This document shows, one piece after another, positions 27,683-36,778 of a stretch of DNA of 64,000 bases. Location: the NCBI GenBank assembly GCA_016342685.1, contig JAEINU010000004.1:372001-436000 (forward strand), in the 5' to 3' direction. The notes beneath the pieces are model-generated. The model did no database searches. It had not been told where the DNA came from and was given only the letters and a program-made list of their open reading frames with translations. The stretch's first letter is position 1. Each line of letters starts with the position of its first letter. The stretch comes from Bacteroidales bacterium. Lineage in GTDB: Bacteria > Bacteroidota > Bacteroidia > Bacteroidales > UBA12077. Position numbers and translations under genes: made by a program.

Positions 27683-30583
27683 ATGAAATTAAAATTTATT
27701 TTACTTGTTTTTTGCAGTTTAATTATTACTAAATTAAATGCACAGCAACAGCATTTTATAACTTACTCGAATCTCCGCCCAATTTACTTAGAGCAAGATT
27801 ATCAGGATGTTTTAAAGGCCTTTAATGAATCGGGATATGAGAAGGTGGTTTTTTTATTGGATTCCTTGGCAATGAAGAGCCTTGATAAAAAAGAGTATGT
27901 CGATTATTTATTTTATCGAAATCAACAGGTGAAATTTTATAATTCAAAACAACACTACAAAGAGGCTGTTGAAACAGCGGTTGAGTCGCGGAAAATATTT
28001 GCAGCGCATCACGATACGATGCATGTTGAATATTTTATGTCCTATTACGAAAACTATTTATCGCGAGAACCTTACCTTTCGAAAAATGGATTATCAAGAC
28101 ATAAACTCATTTTTGGGCGATACAATATTATTAAAGAAATGGGCTACGAAGATTTAGATGATAAGGAAAATCCGTATACAGATGTTATAACCCATCTCTC
28201 AAATTACATGTGTTATCATGGCACCGATGATGATTTTTATTATTATGGAAAATTAGCTCGCGAACAATATAAAAGGACTAATTATTATAGTGCTCTTACT
28301 ATTTTTGATCGGTTGTTATATAGTAAATTTGGGCAACTTGATGATATGTATGAAGCTATACACACGGCTTTAATTGCAAACAATGTTATTTTAAAGGAAC
28401 TAAGAAAAGATCCTAAAGAGTGGAAGGCAAAAATTTCTTACGACAGAAACATTTACAATATTGCATTTAAGCATCTCGAAATTGAAAATTATAATGAAGC
28501 CATAAAACTTTTTAGCGAAATTGATTCTACAGTGAACGATAACAATATGACGCTTAAATTATATACAAATATTGATTTAGCTAATTGTTACCTGCAACTT
28601 AACGATACGATAAACCTAAAAAGACAAATAGCTAAAAATTTCGAAATGCTAAAACATAAAAATGTGTCGTTAAAGAACAGGGTAATGGCTTATCATAATT
28701 TTTCGAGAGATATGGTGGATTACGACGAAGCACTATGTCATCGTTTGGTTGATTCGGCAATTTTGTTTTCAAAAAACACTAGAAATTATTTGCCAATGAT
28801 TTCATCAAAAATGGTATCATATTATGATAAAAAGCAATATACTGATATCATTGATTTGTGTAAAGAAGAATTACCTCAAGATACTATTAATAATAATTTG
28901 GTAATTAACTTTTCTTTTGCCGATATTGATGATCAGTTTTTCGAGAATATGATTATGGCTGAATGTTATTATAATCAATGGCAAAAATCGAAAGATAAAA
29001 ATGATTTATGGTACTTTGAAACCTATACATTAAATGCATTAAATGCATACGAAGAGGTATATAAATACTCTTTAAATAGTATTGAATATAGTTCGTATCA
29101 AAAACGATTTGAAAAATTTGTATCGCAGTATATTCTTAGGCCTTACACTAATAATGTTCAGTTTAAGCTTATTAATAAGGATCTTATTGTTAAAGCTTTT
29201 TCAATGGCAAAATCACAATCAATTAACAATGCTGTAGCACGATTAAAAGAAGCGGGAAGTATTGAGGCAAGTGATTTTAGTAAGTCATACATCGAAAACC
29301 TGAATAACATACAGAAACAAAAGATATATCTAAAGAATCTACCGTCCGATCAAATTACACAAAAAGATGTTATTTATTTCTCTGATTTACTTTTTGAAAA
29401 TGCGACTTTAAGAAATATAGTAAAAAACTATAAAGAGGAACATAAAGATAGCACTGAACATTCGAGTTATCAAAATGTACAAGCTTCGGAAATTCAAAAA
29501 CAATTAAATGAAAATCAGTTGTTTGTCGATTACTATGTGGATGATGAAATAAACTCTTGTTTTGGCCTAATTATTAGCAAGGATACTATTTGCATAAAGG
29601 GATCGACGGAAAGTGATTTATCAAAAATCTCGAAAAATTTTCTTCGTTCTGTAAAAACATCAGATACCAATTCAAAAGCAGATCTTTTAATAAGTAGACT
29701 TTTATTAGAAAATTTGAAATTCTTTGCCGAAGGGAAAAATGAATTAATAATTATACCCCACAAATGGCTTCATAAAATTCCTTTTGAGTTATTATCTATG
29801 CCAGGTAGTAAAGATAAATTAATAACACAATATACTATTTTGTATAACTACTCTTCTGCAATCTGGTTAGCAAATCGGAACGATATTGATCTTACAAAAG
29901 AGTATAGTATTGCTTCATTCGCTCCATTTTTTGATAAATCTAAAACAGTGCCATTAGAAGAAACAGATTCGATTTTTAGAGGAGAGATGTACAGAGGATA
30001 TTATAGCACTCCTCCATTGCCATATTCTAAAAATGAGGTAAAACAAATTAACAAGTTGTTTCATAAGATGCATTATAAAACAAGTCTGTTTACAAGTTCG
30101 AATGCAACAGAATATAATTTCATGAATAATTATTTTAATTATCCGATTATCCATTTGGCTACACATGGTTTAAATGATAAAAAGCATTTTGAGCGTTCAG
30201 GTTTGTATTTTTATCCTGAGGATTCCATTACCAATAATGATTTATACGATAATTTTTTAAGTCTGGGCGAAGTGTATACTTTAAATCATCATCCTGATTT
30301 GGTTGTTTTATCTGCATGTAATACAGGAACTGGTGCTATTGTAGAGGGCGAAGGAGTAATGGCCTTACCTCGCGGATTTATTTATGCTGGTGTTCCCAAT
30401 GTAATAGCTTCACTTTGGAAAGTACACGATAAAAAAACCAAAGATCTTATGGTAGCTTTTTACAAACACCTTTTAGAAGATAAAGTAAGTTATGCAGAAG
30501 CTTTGCGTTTGGCAAAATTAGACTGTATCGAAAAAGGATTTTTACCACTCGATTGGGCAGGATTCATCTTAATTGGAGAGTAA
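27683..30583 (+). CDS. Exported TPR-CHAT protein 1 (caspase/separase-like peptidase)
   Basis: 966 residues. A signal peptide (MKLKFILLVFCSLIITKLNAQ) precedes a long helical TPR-like region (about 30-520) and a C-terminal CHAT domain (about 620-966). The predicted catalytic dyad is intact: His828 in HLATHGLND and Cys879 in VVLSACNTGTG, followed by GEGVMALPRGFIYAGVPNVI and the closing LDWAGFILIGE. CHAT proteases are related to caspases and separase. TPR-CHAT proteins cleave partner proteins in some CRISPR systems, but those are cytoplasmic and no cas gene occurs here. This one is predicted to act in the periplasm or outside. Its substrate is unknown; a surface lipoprotein gene lies next to it. 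Confidence 0.92.
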   Translation: MKLKFILLVFCSLIITKLNAQQQHFITYSNLRPIYLEQDYQDVLKAFNESGYEKVVFLLDSLAMKSLDKKEYVDYLFYRNQQVKFYNSKQHYKEAVETAVESRKIFAAHHDTMHVEYFMSYYENYLSREPYLSKNGLSRHKLIFGRYNIIKEMGYEDLDDKENPYTDVITHLSNYMCYHGTDDDFYYYGKLAREQYKRTNYYSALTIFDRLLYSKFGQLDDMYEAIHTALIANNVILKELRKDPKEWKAKISYDRNIYNIAFKHLEIENYNEAIKLFSEIDSTVNDNNMTLKLYTNIDLANCYLQLNDTINLKRQIAKNFEMLKHKNVSLKNRVMAYHNFSRDMVDYDEALCHRLVDSAILFSKNTRNYLPMISSKMVSYYDKKQYTDIIDLCKEELPQDTINNNLVINFSFADIDDQFFENMIMAECYYNQWQKSKDKNDLWYFETYTLNALNAYEEVYKYSLNSIEYSSYQKRFEKFVSQYILRPYTNNVQFKLINKDLIVKAFSMAKSQSINNAVARLKEAGSIEASDFSKSYIENLNNIQKQKIYLKNLPSDQITQKDVIYFSDLLFENATLRNIVKNYKEEHKDSTEHSSYQNVQASEIQKQLNENQLFVDYYVDDEINSCFGLIISKDTICIKGSTESDLSKISKNFLRSVKTSDTNSKADLLISRLLLENLKFFAEGKNELIIIPHKWLHKIPFELLSMPGSKDKLITQYTILYNYSSAIWLANRNDIDLTKEYSIASFAPFFDKSKTVPLEETDSIFRGEMYRGYYSTPPLPYSKNEVKQINKLFHKMHYKTSLFTSSNATEYNFMNNYFNYPIIHLATHGLNDKKHFERSGLYFYPEDSITNNDLYDNFLSLGEVYTLNHHPDLVVLSACNTGTGAIVEGEGVMALPRGFIYAGVPNVIASLWKVHDKKTKDLMVAFYKHLLEDKVSYAEALRLAKLDCIEKGFLPLDWAGFILIGE

Positions 30584-30626
30584 AAATTTAATAAAAACAT
30601 TCTAGCAGGGTGTTTACAGGAAATAA

Positions 30627-30762
30627 AAAGAGCGTGTCCAAAAAGACCAAAATCTGTCATTCCCTTGAAAAAGGGAATCTTATATTTAACAATAAAACTG
30701 ACTGTTACTAGATCCCCGATCAAGCTGGGGATGACAAAAACTACTTTTTGGACACGCTCTTT
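30627..30762. repeat. 136-bp element with perfect 19-bp terminal inverted repeats, copy B
   Basis: The ends AAAGAGCGTGTCCAAAAAG (30627-30645) and its exact complement (30744-30762) enclose two hairpins, ATTCCC...GGGAAT at 30659-30678 and ATCCCC...GGGGAT at 30712-30732. Both hairpins are shared with copy A at 15771-15896. It sits between convergent genes. No ORF; a miniature inverted-repeat element is the best description, possibly used as a two-way terminator. Confidence 0.85.
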
Positions 30763-30791
30763 GCAATGTTTAATTTTAGAATAAGAATAGC

Positions 30792-31781
30792 TTAAAAAAC
30801 AAAGCTTCTGTCCCATGTGCTCCAATCGCTCCATCCACCATCGATATGGACTCTAACTTTTGATTTTAACCAAATTGTTTGTCCACTTGAAAGTGTTGCA
30901 TTCGAAGCATTTAATTTGAGAATTAGATTACCTTCGTCATCAGTAGCCATTTCTTCAACTTTAATATCCGATTCCCAATAATAGTTTAAACCTTCAAGCT
31001 CGGCATAAAAACCAATTAAATCGAGTCCACTATTTGAAACATCAGTTAAATGGATTTCGATGCTTTTATCTGCATGATTACTTGTCACTTTTATAATTTC
31101 AGGTACATCACGATTTACAGCATCAGGTCTGTGAGGTGTTACAGTACTTTCAAGACTTTCTAGGCGTTCGCCATTATCTTTTACCACTACCACTTTGTAA
31201 ACATATTCCTGGTCAAAGTTTTTAGAATCGGTATCGCGAAATTCGCTTTCGTAACTTGCCGTTTCTGTATAAATAAGACTTCCATCGCGATAGATCTCAT
31301 ATTCATCTACATCGGTTGTTTCGCCTACAGTCCATTCTAAAAAGATGTGTTTTATTACTGCAGCACTTGATTCGCCTAAGATTTGTGCATAACAAGAGTT
31401 CAAATAAGGTTGGTATTTTAGTCCGGTTTCTATCGTTATAGTTTCACTTTTCATTTTACTATACGACACGTAATATTTATATGTTTTCTCACATTCCGTT
31501 TTGGTATCGTTAAATGCTTCTTTGTCACATCTGCTGGTTAATTCTTCAAATTCGCCATTGTTCTCAGATCTAAATACCGAATAGAAACTATACGACGGTT
31601 TGCCCGGATCGGCCCATGTCAAGGAAACATTTCGGCCATTGTACGTTGAAAGACTTGCAGTAAGGGCTTTTATACTTCCCTCTGAAGATGGTTCTGATTC
31701 ATCATCTTTTGAACAAGACGTAAAGAAAACACTTGTTGCCAGTAAACAAACTGACATAATTAAAAATAAATACTTTTTCAT
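30792..31781 (-). CDS. Surface-exposed fibronectin type III-like lipoprotein
   Basis: 329 residues from the ATG at 31781; an upstream in-frame ATG at 31811 would place MCCLLKPNLI before a complete signal sequence and is rejected. The lipoprotein signal peptide MKKYLFLIMSVCLLATSVFF ends in the lipobox FTSC. The residues after the Cys (SKDDESE) match the acidic lipoprotein export signal that sends Bacteroidota lipoproteins to the cell surface. Two Fn3-like modules follow (about 42-125 with LTWADPGKPSYSFYSVFRSE, and about 130-220 with LEWTVGETTDVDEYEIYRDG), then a C-terminal beta-rich part. No enzymatic motif. Its position between two CHAT genes makes it a candidate partner or target (inference). 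Confidence 0.87.
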   Translation of the reverse strand: MKKYLFLIMSVCLLATSVFFTSCSKDDESEPSSEGSIKALTASLSTYNGRNVSLTWADPGKPSYSFYSVFRSENNGEFEELTSRCDKEAFNDTKTECEKTYKYYVSYSKMKSETITIETGLKYQPYLNSCYAQILGESSAAVIKHIFLEWTVGETTDVDEYEIYRDGSLIYTETASYESEFRDTDSKNFDQEYVYKVVVVKDNGERLESLESTVTPHRPDAVNRDVPEIIKVTSNHADKSIEIHLTDVSNSGLDLIGFYAELEGLNYYWESDIKVEEMATDDEGNLILKLNASNATLSSGQTIWLKSKVRVHIDGGWSDWSTWDRSFVF

Positions 31782-32176
31782 GATTAAATTAGGTTTTAAA
31801 AGACAGCACAATTAATATTTGCAAAGCGGTCTATTGGTTTATAATTAAACTATTTATTTACTTTTAGACTTAATGCTTATTAGTTAAACTTCATTTATTG
31901 GATAACTTCCATTACTGTTTAGTTGCATAAAAAACTTTTTTTGAAATTTTTTTGTTTTGGTCGAAAATAAACCTGCAATGCCTCAGTTACTTATCGTTTA
32001 AATAAAATACACTTTCTATAAAACTGTTTATTATCATAGTATAAATACTTCGAATGGAACATATTTGCTACACTGCTCGGGAAAGTAGTAATAGAAGTTA
32101 ATGCTAATTACATCATAAAATTCATGTTTTGAGTTTGTAACATAATTTATTGATCGGGAAAAAAGAAAAAAATGAG
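31782..32176. other. 395-base divergent intergenic region, no gene
   Basis: It separates the lipoprotein gene from CHAT gene 2. It holds the conserved CHAT element (32020-32045), a TTTAGTTGCA motif (31918-31927) and AT-rich sequence expected to carry divergent promoters. No ORF, RNA gene or terminator is seen. Confidence 0.7.
32020..32045 (+). promoter_or_regulatory. Conserved upstream element of CHAT gene 2
   Basis: Same 26-base element as at 27520-27545, with 24 of 26 positions identical. It starts 157 bases before the ATG at 32177. The similarity continues more weakly downstream to the GGGAAAGT motif at 32079-32086. Confidence 0.55.
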
Positions 32177-35065
32177 ATGAGAATAAAAAAGGGGTTTTAT
32201 TTAGTTATAATACTACTAATTCAATTGAGTAATAATTCGGTTGCTCAGAGTTTTAAAGAAAGTGAGCATTGGAAAAGTTATCAGAATTTCCTGTATTATC
32301 AGGAAAAAGAAGATATTGATTCTGCTCTTATTTGTTTACATATTAGTGGCAAAAAAGCTCAGGAAGATAGTAGTTGGAATATGTATTTGTGGTATAAAAA
32401 CGAAGAATCGAGGTATTTATTCATTAACGATAGATCGAAAGAGGCTGTAAAAAGTATTCAGGAAGGATTGCATGGTTTCAAAACCAGCGGTATTGACACC
32501 TTAAAAAACTTTACATATGGTTGGAGCTTTGGAGGGATAGGGTTTATTTATTATTCATGGAGTGAATATGATAAAGCTTCAAAGTACTTTTTGTTAAAGG
32601 AAGATCACTTATTAAAATTGAAAGAAAAATATCCAGCTGTTTACGAAAAGAAAAAAAAGAATGTCGATAATGAATTAATGAATGTTTATTTAACCTTAGC
32701 CACATGTTACCAGACTATATACAATAATGATCTTAATCCAGAAGATTATTATAAATCGGTAGAATACGCACAAAAGGCATGGGAGTATTGCAAGGAAAAT
32801 AGGATTGAGAGATATTATTCAGTGGCCATAAAAACATACGGTGAGCTATTATCAGAATTATATCCTTTGGAAGGGATGGATTTTTTGGAGGCGAGCAAAG
32901 AGTACATAAAAAAGGGGGCTTTAGTGCCATATTATTTGCAATCTAGCAGGTATCATCTTTTAAATAAGGAATATATCAAAGCTCTGGAAAGATTAGATCG
33001 CGCTAAGGAATGTCTTAGTTCTAATCAAGCGATTAATACAAAAAGCACAATACATTCGGGTGGAGAAAATCACGAGTCTATCGATAACTATATAGGCAAT
33101 GTATATTTTGAGATGGGAGATATAGAAACTGCTATCGAAACTTATAAAGAAGTAATAAAAGTAGGTTCAAATTTAGAAGGTGAAGAGAATATAAAATCTC
33201 TAATAAATGCCTATCAAGGATTGGCAAAATGTTATAATGCAATTGATGATATTAATGCCGCAGATAGTCTGTCGTTAATGGCTGCAGCTATTATCGATAT
33301 TGATAATAATAAAGTAAACTATTTTGATGTTTTATTTTTTCGAGCCGATTTATTGTTAAAAAAAGGAGATTATTCTAAGCGAGATTCTATAATTGAAAAA
33401 ATAGAATCCTTATTGCAAAAGGAAGTATTGGATAATCAGAAAAATGCTTACAATGAAACGATGAGTTATAGGCTAAATTTGAATTTAGCAAAACTTTATG
33501 CAGAATCGTTTTTATTAAATAATGATTTTAAAAACTATCAAAAATCGCTTAAATATTATTATATAGGATTTAGAGAGGCGAACGAGTTAAGTTATAAAAT
33601 ATTAAATAAAAGCTCGTTAGCTTATTTGTCAACAACAATAAATAGGTATTTCCCATACTTTATGGAAATAAATTATAAGATGTATGAAGCAACATCAAAA
33701 CAAAAATACATTAGTGTAATTATTGATGCTCTTGGTAATAATAAATCAAGAATTCTTGGCACCTTAATGAAAAAAACGGAGAGTGATTTCGATAGATTAA
33801 AGCTATCTGATAAAATTCTGAATTACGAAAAAGAGATTAATAAAATTGAATCGAAATTACTTACAGAAAGCAATGATAGTTTAAAAGAAAGCCTCAGATG
33901 GGAGAAAATAGAGCTTATAACACAGTTGTTTAATACTAAAATTCAGCAGGAAAGATTATATAAACCACAAATGCCTCTTCTTAACGCAGCTTTGAGTTCC
34001 GATATAAAAAGCAAGTTAGATACGAATGAAGCTATTTTGGAATATTACCTTAACGAAACAGACTTATACACTATTGTTATTGCAAATACCGACATAATGC
34101 TTGAAAGAACTAGCATACCCGGGAATTTTAGATCAATTATAAGGCATAAAAAGAAAAGTATAAAAACAGGCGAAAATGAGTTTGAATATGATGATCTATT
34201 AACAGAAATTTTAATCGACCCTGTGCAAAAATATATCGAGAATAAGAAGCATCTGCATATCATCCCTGATGTTTATTTATATAATATACCATTGGAGACA
34301 TTAAAATATAAAAACAGATATCTTATTCACAGTTTTAATATCTCGTATTCATACTCAAGTTTATTAGTTGCAGTAAGAGATAGTAAGCCTAATAATAGAA
34401 GCTATAGCAGCCTGATTGTTGCTCCGGAATTTTCAGCTAAAGCAACAAATGCTGATTATATAAATAGAGATCTGGAGTCTGACACAAGTGTTTTTAGAAA
34501 TGGAGCCTTGGTGAATTTACCATATGCAAAAGAAGAGGCAAAATCAATCAATAGTTTATTTAAACAATATGGATTTAACAGCAAACTTTTAATTGAAGAG
34601 GATGCCACAAAGGAAAATTACATTGAGAATGTAAATCAATATAGTATATCTCATTTATCTACACATGGATATAGTTCAACAAAGAATCCTTTTAAATCAT
34701 GCGTGTTTTTTACAAATAACGATCAGTCGGATAATTTCATTTTAATGAACGAATTATATAATATTTCGTTAAAATCAGATTTGGTAATACTTTCTGCATG
34801 TAAAACAGGCACAGGTCAAATTATTAAAGGCGAGGGAATGTTGGCATTACCTGCAGGGTTTATTTATGCAGGTGTTCCTAATGTAATTGCTTCATTGTGG
34901 AAGGTCCATGATGAAAAGACAAAGGTCTTTATGGTTACATTTTACGAGCATCTTTTAAGCGAGAAAATAACTTACACAGAAGCTTTACGACTAACCAAAT
35001 TAGATTGCATTAATAAAGGATTCTTACCAATTGATTGGGCTGGTTTTGTACTAATAGGTGAGTAG
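32177..35065 (+). CDS. Exported TPR-CHAT protein 2 (caspase/separase-like peptidase)
   Basis: 962 residues from the ATG at 32177 (MRIKKGFYLVIILLIQLS, signal peptide ending near SVAQ); a TTG at 32150 is an unlikely start. TPR-like helices (about 30-520) include ENYIGNVYFEMGDIETAIETYKEV-type repeats, followed by a coiled region and the CHAT domain (about 610-962). His830 in HLSTHGYSS and Cys875 in VILSACKTGTG form the predicted dyad. The last 90 residues are very similar to CHAT protein 1 (GFIYAGVPNVIASLWKVHD), while the TPR halves have diverged, which suggests duplication followed by specialisation of the recognition part. It converges with the anti-sigma gene. Confidence 0.92.
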   Translation: MRIKKGFYLVIILLIQLSNNSVAQSFKESEHWKSYQNFLYYQEKEDIDSALICLHISGKKAQEDSSWNMYLWYKNEESRYLFINDRSKEAVKSIQEGLHGFKTSGIDTLKNFTYGWSFGGIGFIYYSWSEYDKASKYFLLKEDHLLKLKEKYPAVYEKKKKNVDNELMNVYLTLATCYQTIYNNDLNPEDYYKSVEYAQKAWEYCKENRIERYYSVAIKTYGELLSELYPLEGMDFLEASKEYIKKGALVPYYLQSSRYHLLNKEYIKALERLDRAKECLSSNQAINTKSTIHSGGENHESIDNYIGNVYFEMGDIETAIETYKEVIKVGSNLEGEENIKSLINAYQGLAKCYNAIDDINAADSLSLMAAAIIDIDNNKVNYFDVLFFRADLLLKKGDYSKRDSIIEKIESLLQKEVLDNQKNAYNETMSYRLNLNLAKLYAESFLLNNDFKNYQKSLKYYYIGFREANELSYKILNKSSLAYLSTTINRYFPYFMEINYKMYEATSKQKYISVIIDALGNNKSRILGTLMKKTESDFDRLKLSDKILNYEKEINKIESKLLTESNDSLKESLRWEKIELITQLFNTKIQQERLYKPQMPLLNAALSSDIKSKLDTNEAILEYYLNETDLYTIVIANTDIMLERTSIPGNFRSIIRHKKKSIKTGENEFEYDDLLTEILIDPVQKYIENKKHLHIIPDVYLYNIPLETLKYKNRYLIHSFNISYSYSSLLVAVRDSKPNNRSYSSLIVAPEFSAKATNADYINRDLESDTSVFRNGALVNLPYAKEEAKSINSLFKQYGFNSKLLIEEDATKENYIENVNQYSISHLSTHGYSSTKNPFKSCVFFTNNDQSDNFILMNELYNISLKSDLVILSACKTGTGQIIKGEGMLALPAGFIYAGVPNVIASLWKVHDEKTKVFMVTFYEHLLSEKITYTEALRLTKLDCINKGFLPIDWAGFVLIGE

Positions 35066-35075
35066 AACAATCAAA

Positions 35076-35108
35076 AAAGAGTTATTTGTTAAATACAAAT
35101 AACTCTTT
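35076..35108. terminator. Strong hairpin after CHAT gene 2
   Basis: Perfect 14-bp stem AAAGAGTTATTTGT / ACAAATAACTCTTT with a 5-base loop, 10 bases after the stop. It can serve both this gene and the convergent anti-sigma gene. Confidence 0.75.
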
Positions 35109-35250
35109 AAGAATACTTATTAGTTGCATATGAGTAAGCATTTAACCCATATTCTTATCAATATGTAGTAGCATATGTTTAGTTGCAATAATTTGATGTT
35201 TTTGAAAAATATTTTTAAGAAAAATTCTATGCAGAGTGATGTGCAGAGTC

Positions 35251-36054
35251 TTATTTTATTATGATTTTCCCACAGAATACTAAATCGAAATCCTCATTAA
35301 TTAACTTCCAGTAGTACAATCCTTTGACTTTGAACTGATCTGTTGCAAATAAACTTTCTGATGTCTCAGATTCGAATAGCTTATTGCCCTTATTATCAAA
35401 AAACTCTAATATTAATAGTTCCTTATCATCATTATTCCACTCAAGCTTTAAAAGCTCATTGCTTTTAATTTCAATAATAGACTTTGACTTAATGGAAAAA
35501 TTTCCTCGGAGTGCAGAGTCTGAATATCTCTCAACAAGTTTTTCGAGTTGTTCATCTTCAGCAAAAGCAAGAAGGTTTTGATTGTTTGATAAGTTATCGT
35601 TTTTAACCTCTTTAAATTGTTTAAGGCTATCTTTTTTACTTTGCGCAGTGTTTTGAATGTTTTTTTCTGGCATAACCAGAGATGAATCAATAGATGATAT
35701 AGTACTATCAATAACTTCTGAATATTGCTTGATTGGATTATTCTTTGTTTGTTTTATTTGTAAAAAAATAAGGCCAGCACCAACTATAAATATTATAGAA
35801 GCAGCCATCTGCAGAAAATAGTTTTTTTTAAAAAAGAATCCTTTAGAATTAGTGGGAGTTTCATCTTTAGATGATTTATCCTCATCAGAAAGATTTTCCG
35901 TTATCTCTATAATCGAAAGTATTTTATTGGCACATTCATCGCAGTTTTTTGCATGAGATATTAAATCGGCAGGTATTTCGTTCAGATCTCCAGCGATATA
36001 TGCATCTACGTATAACGCTAATTCTTCTTCAGATAAATGTCCATTTTCAAACAT
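35251..36054 (-). CDS. Membrane anti-sigma factor-like protein with zinc-finger motif
   Basis: 267 residues. The N-terminal cytoplasmic part carries HAKNCDEC, giving His34-x3-Cys38-x2-Cys41, the ZAS/zf-HC2 motif of zinc-binding anti-sigma factors. A single helix (about 78-100, FLQMAASIIFIVGAGLIFLQI) follows, and the rest is periplasmic, low in recognisable motifs, ending in a beta-rich segment (LKLEWNNDDKELLILEFFDNKGNKLFES). It starts 25 bases after the sigma-like gene's stop on the same strand, the normal arrangement for a sigma/anti-sigma pair. Release of the sigma factor would need an envelope signal or regulated proteolysis (inference). The neighbouring exported CHAT proteins are candidate inputs or outputs. 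Confidence 0.78.
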   Translation of the reverse strand: MFENGHLSEEELALYVDAYIAGDLNEIPADLISHAKNCDECANKILSIIEITENLSDEDKSSKDETPTNSKGFFFKKNYFLQMAASIIFIVGAGLIFLQIKQTKNNPIKQYSEVIDSTISSIDSSLVMPEKNIQNTAQSKKDSLKQFKEVKNDNLSNNQNLLAFAEDEQLEKLVERYSDSALRGNFSIKSKSIIEIKSNELLKLEWNNDDKELLILEFFDNKGNKLFESETSESLFATDQFKVKGLYYWKLINEDFDLVFCGKIIIK

Positions 36055-36079
36055 TGCTTTTATGTTTTAATAAAGAAGC

Positions 36080-36778
36080 TTAACTCCTTTGGGCATTGTA
36101 AAGTTCATATAGAACCTGAAAACTATCCTGATCGTAATGTGTCCTGCCAAAAGGTCCATTCAATCGTGTAACAATAGTATTTGTTGTTTTTTTAAGCCAC
36201 ATCCTAACGGCATCTGGCTTAATGTTCTTATTTTCTACTTGGCAAATATAATCAGATAAATTATTAATTATATCTCCTTTATTAATTTTATCATTGTTAA
36301 TTTTAATTGGAGAAATATTCTCTTTATTATAACTTTGATTGTATTCTTCAATATCAGTGTTTCTTAGTTCAAGCTGATAATAATATGATAAAGCAATATT
36401 TATCTTCGATTTTTCTTTATCAAATAATATAAGAATTTTATCTAAATAATTAATTTCGTCTTGAATTATTGTTTTTTGCGACGCGCTATAGTGATTTGAA
36501 CTATCGCCTTCGGGCATATCATCTAGTTCATTCTTCCAATGTTTAAGTTCTTTTCGAATCACTTCGCAGCACATATTATTTAACACAGAAATACAATATG
36601 TTGTAATATTGGCTTTTCCAGAGTAATTGTCTTCAATTTTTTTTTGTTTATCCAAAAATTTTTCGACAATAATCATCTGAGTGTCTTCCCTTTCTCTCGA
36701 AGGAACGACACCTTTATTTACATATCTGCTTACAACTTTTTCAGCTAATACTAAAAGGTTACTTTCACTAATAAGCAT
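36080..36778 (-). CDS. Probable sigma-70 family (ECF-like) sigma factor
   Basis: 232 residues from the ATG at 36778. An upstream ATG at 36886 is in frame, but the added residues (MMAFFLDCFIIAFKNKLFA and on) look non-coding. A region-2-like part is seen in EDTQMIIVEKFLDKQKK and KANITTYCISVLNNMCCEVIRKELKHW (about 35-95), resembling the sigma 2 core and melting segment. A region-4-like helix pair may be IKPDAVRMWLKKTTNTIVTRL near the C terminus. The linker is longer than in most ECF sigmas. Assignment leans on the anti-sigma-like gene following by 25 bases. A specialised DNA-binding regulator of another type is the alternative. Confidence 0.6.
   Translation of the reverse strand: MLISESNLLVLAEKVVSRYVNKGVVPSREREDTQMIIVEKFLDKQKKIEDNYSGKANITTYCISVLNNMCCEVIRKELKHWKNELDDMPEGDSSNHYSASQKTIIQDEINYLDKILILFDKEKSKINIALSYYYQLELRNTDIEEYNQSYNKENISPIKINNDKINKGDIINNLSDYICQVENKNIKPDAVRMWLKKTTNTIVTRLNGPFGRTHYDQDSFQVLYELYNAQRS

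Noticed and set aside
27683-35065. TPR-CHAT proteins as components of a CRISPR (Craspase-like) system.
   Set aside because: Both have signal peptides, and neither a cas gene nor a repeat-spacer array exists in the window.
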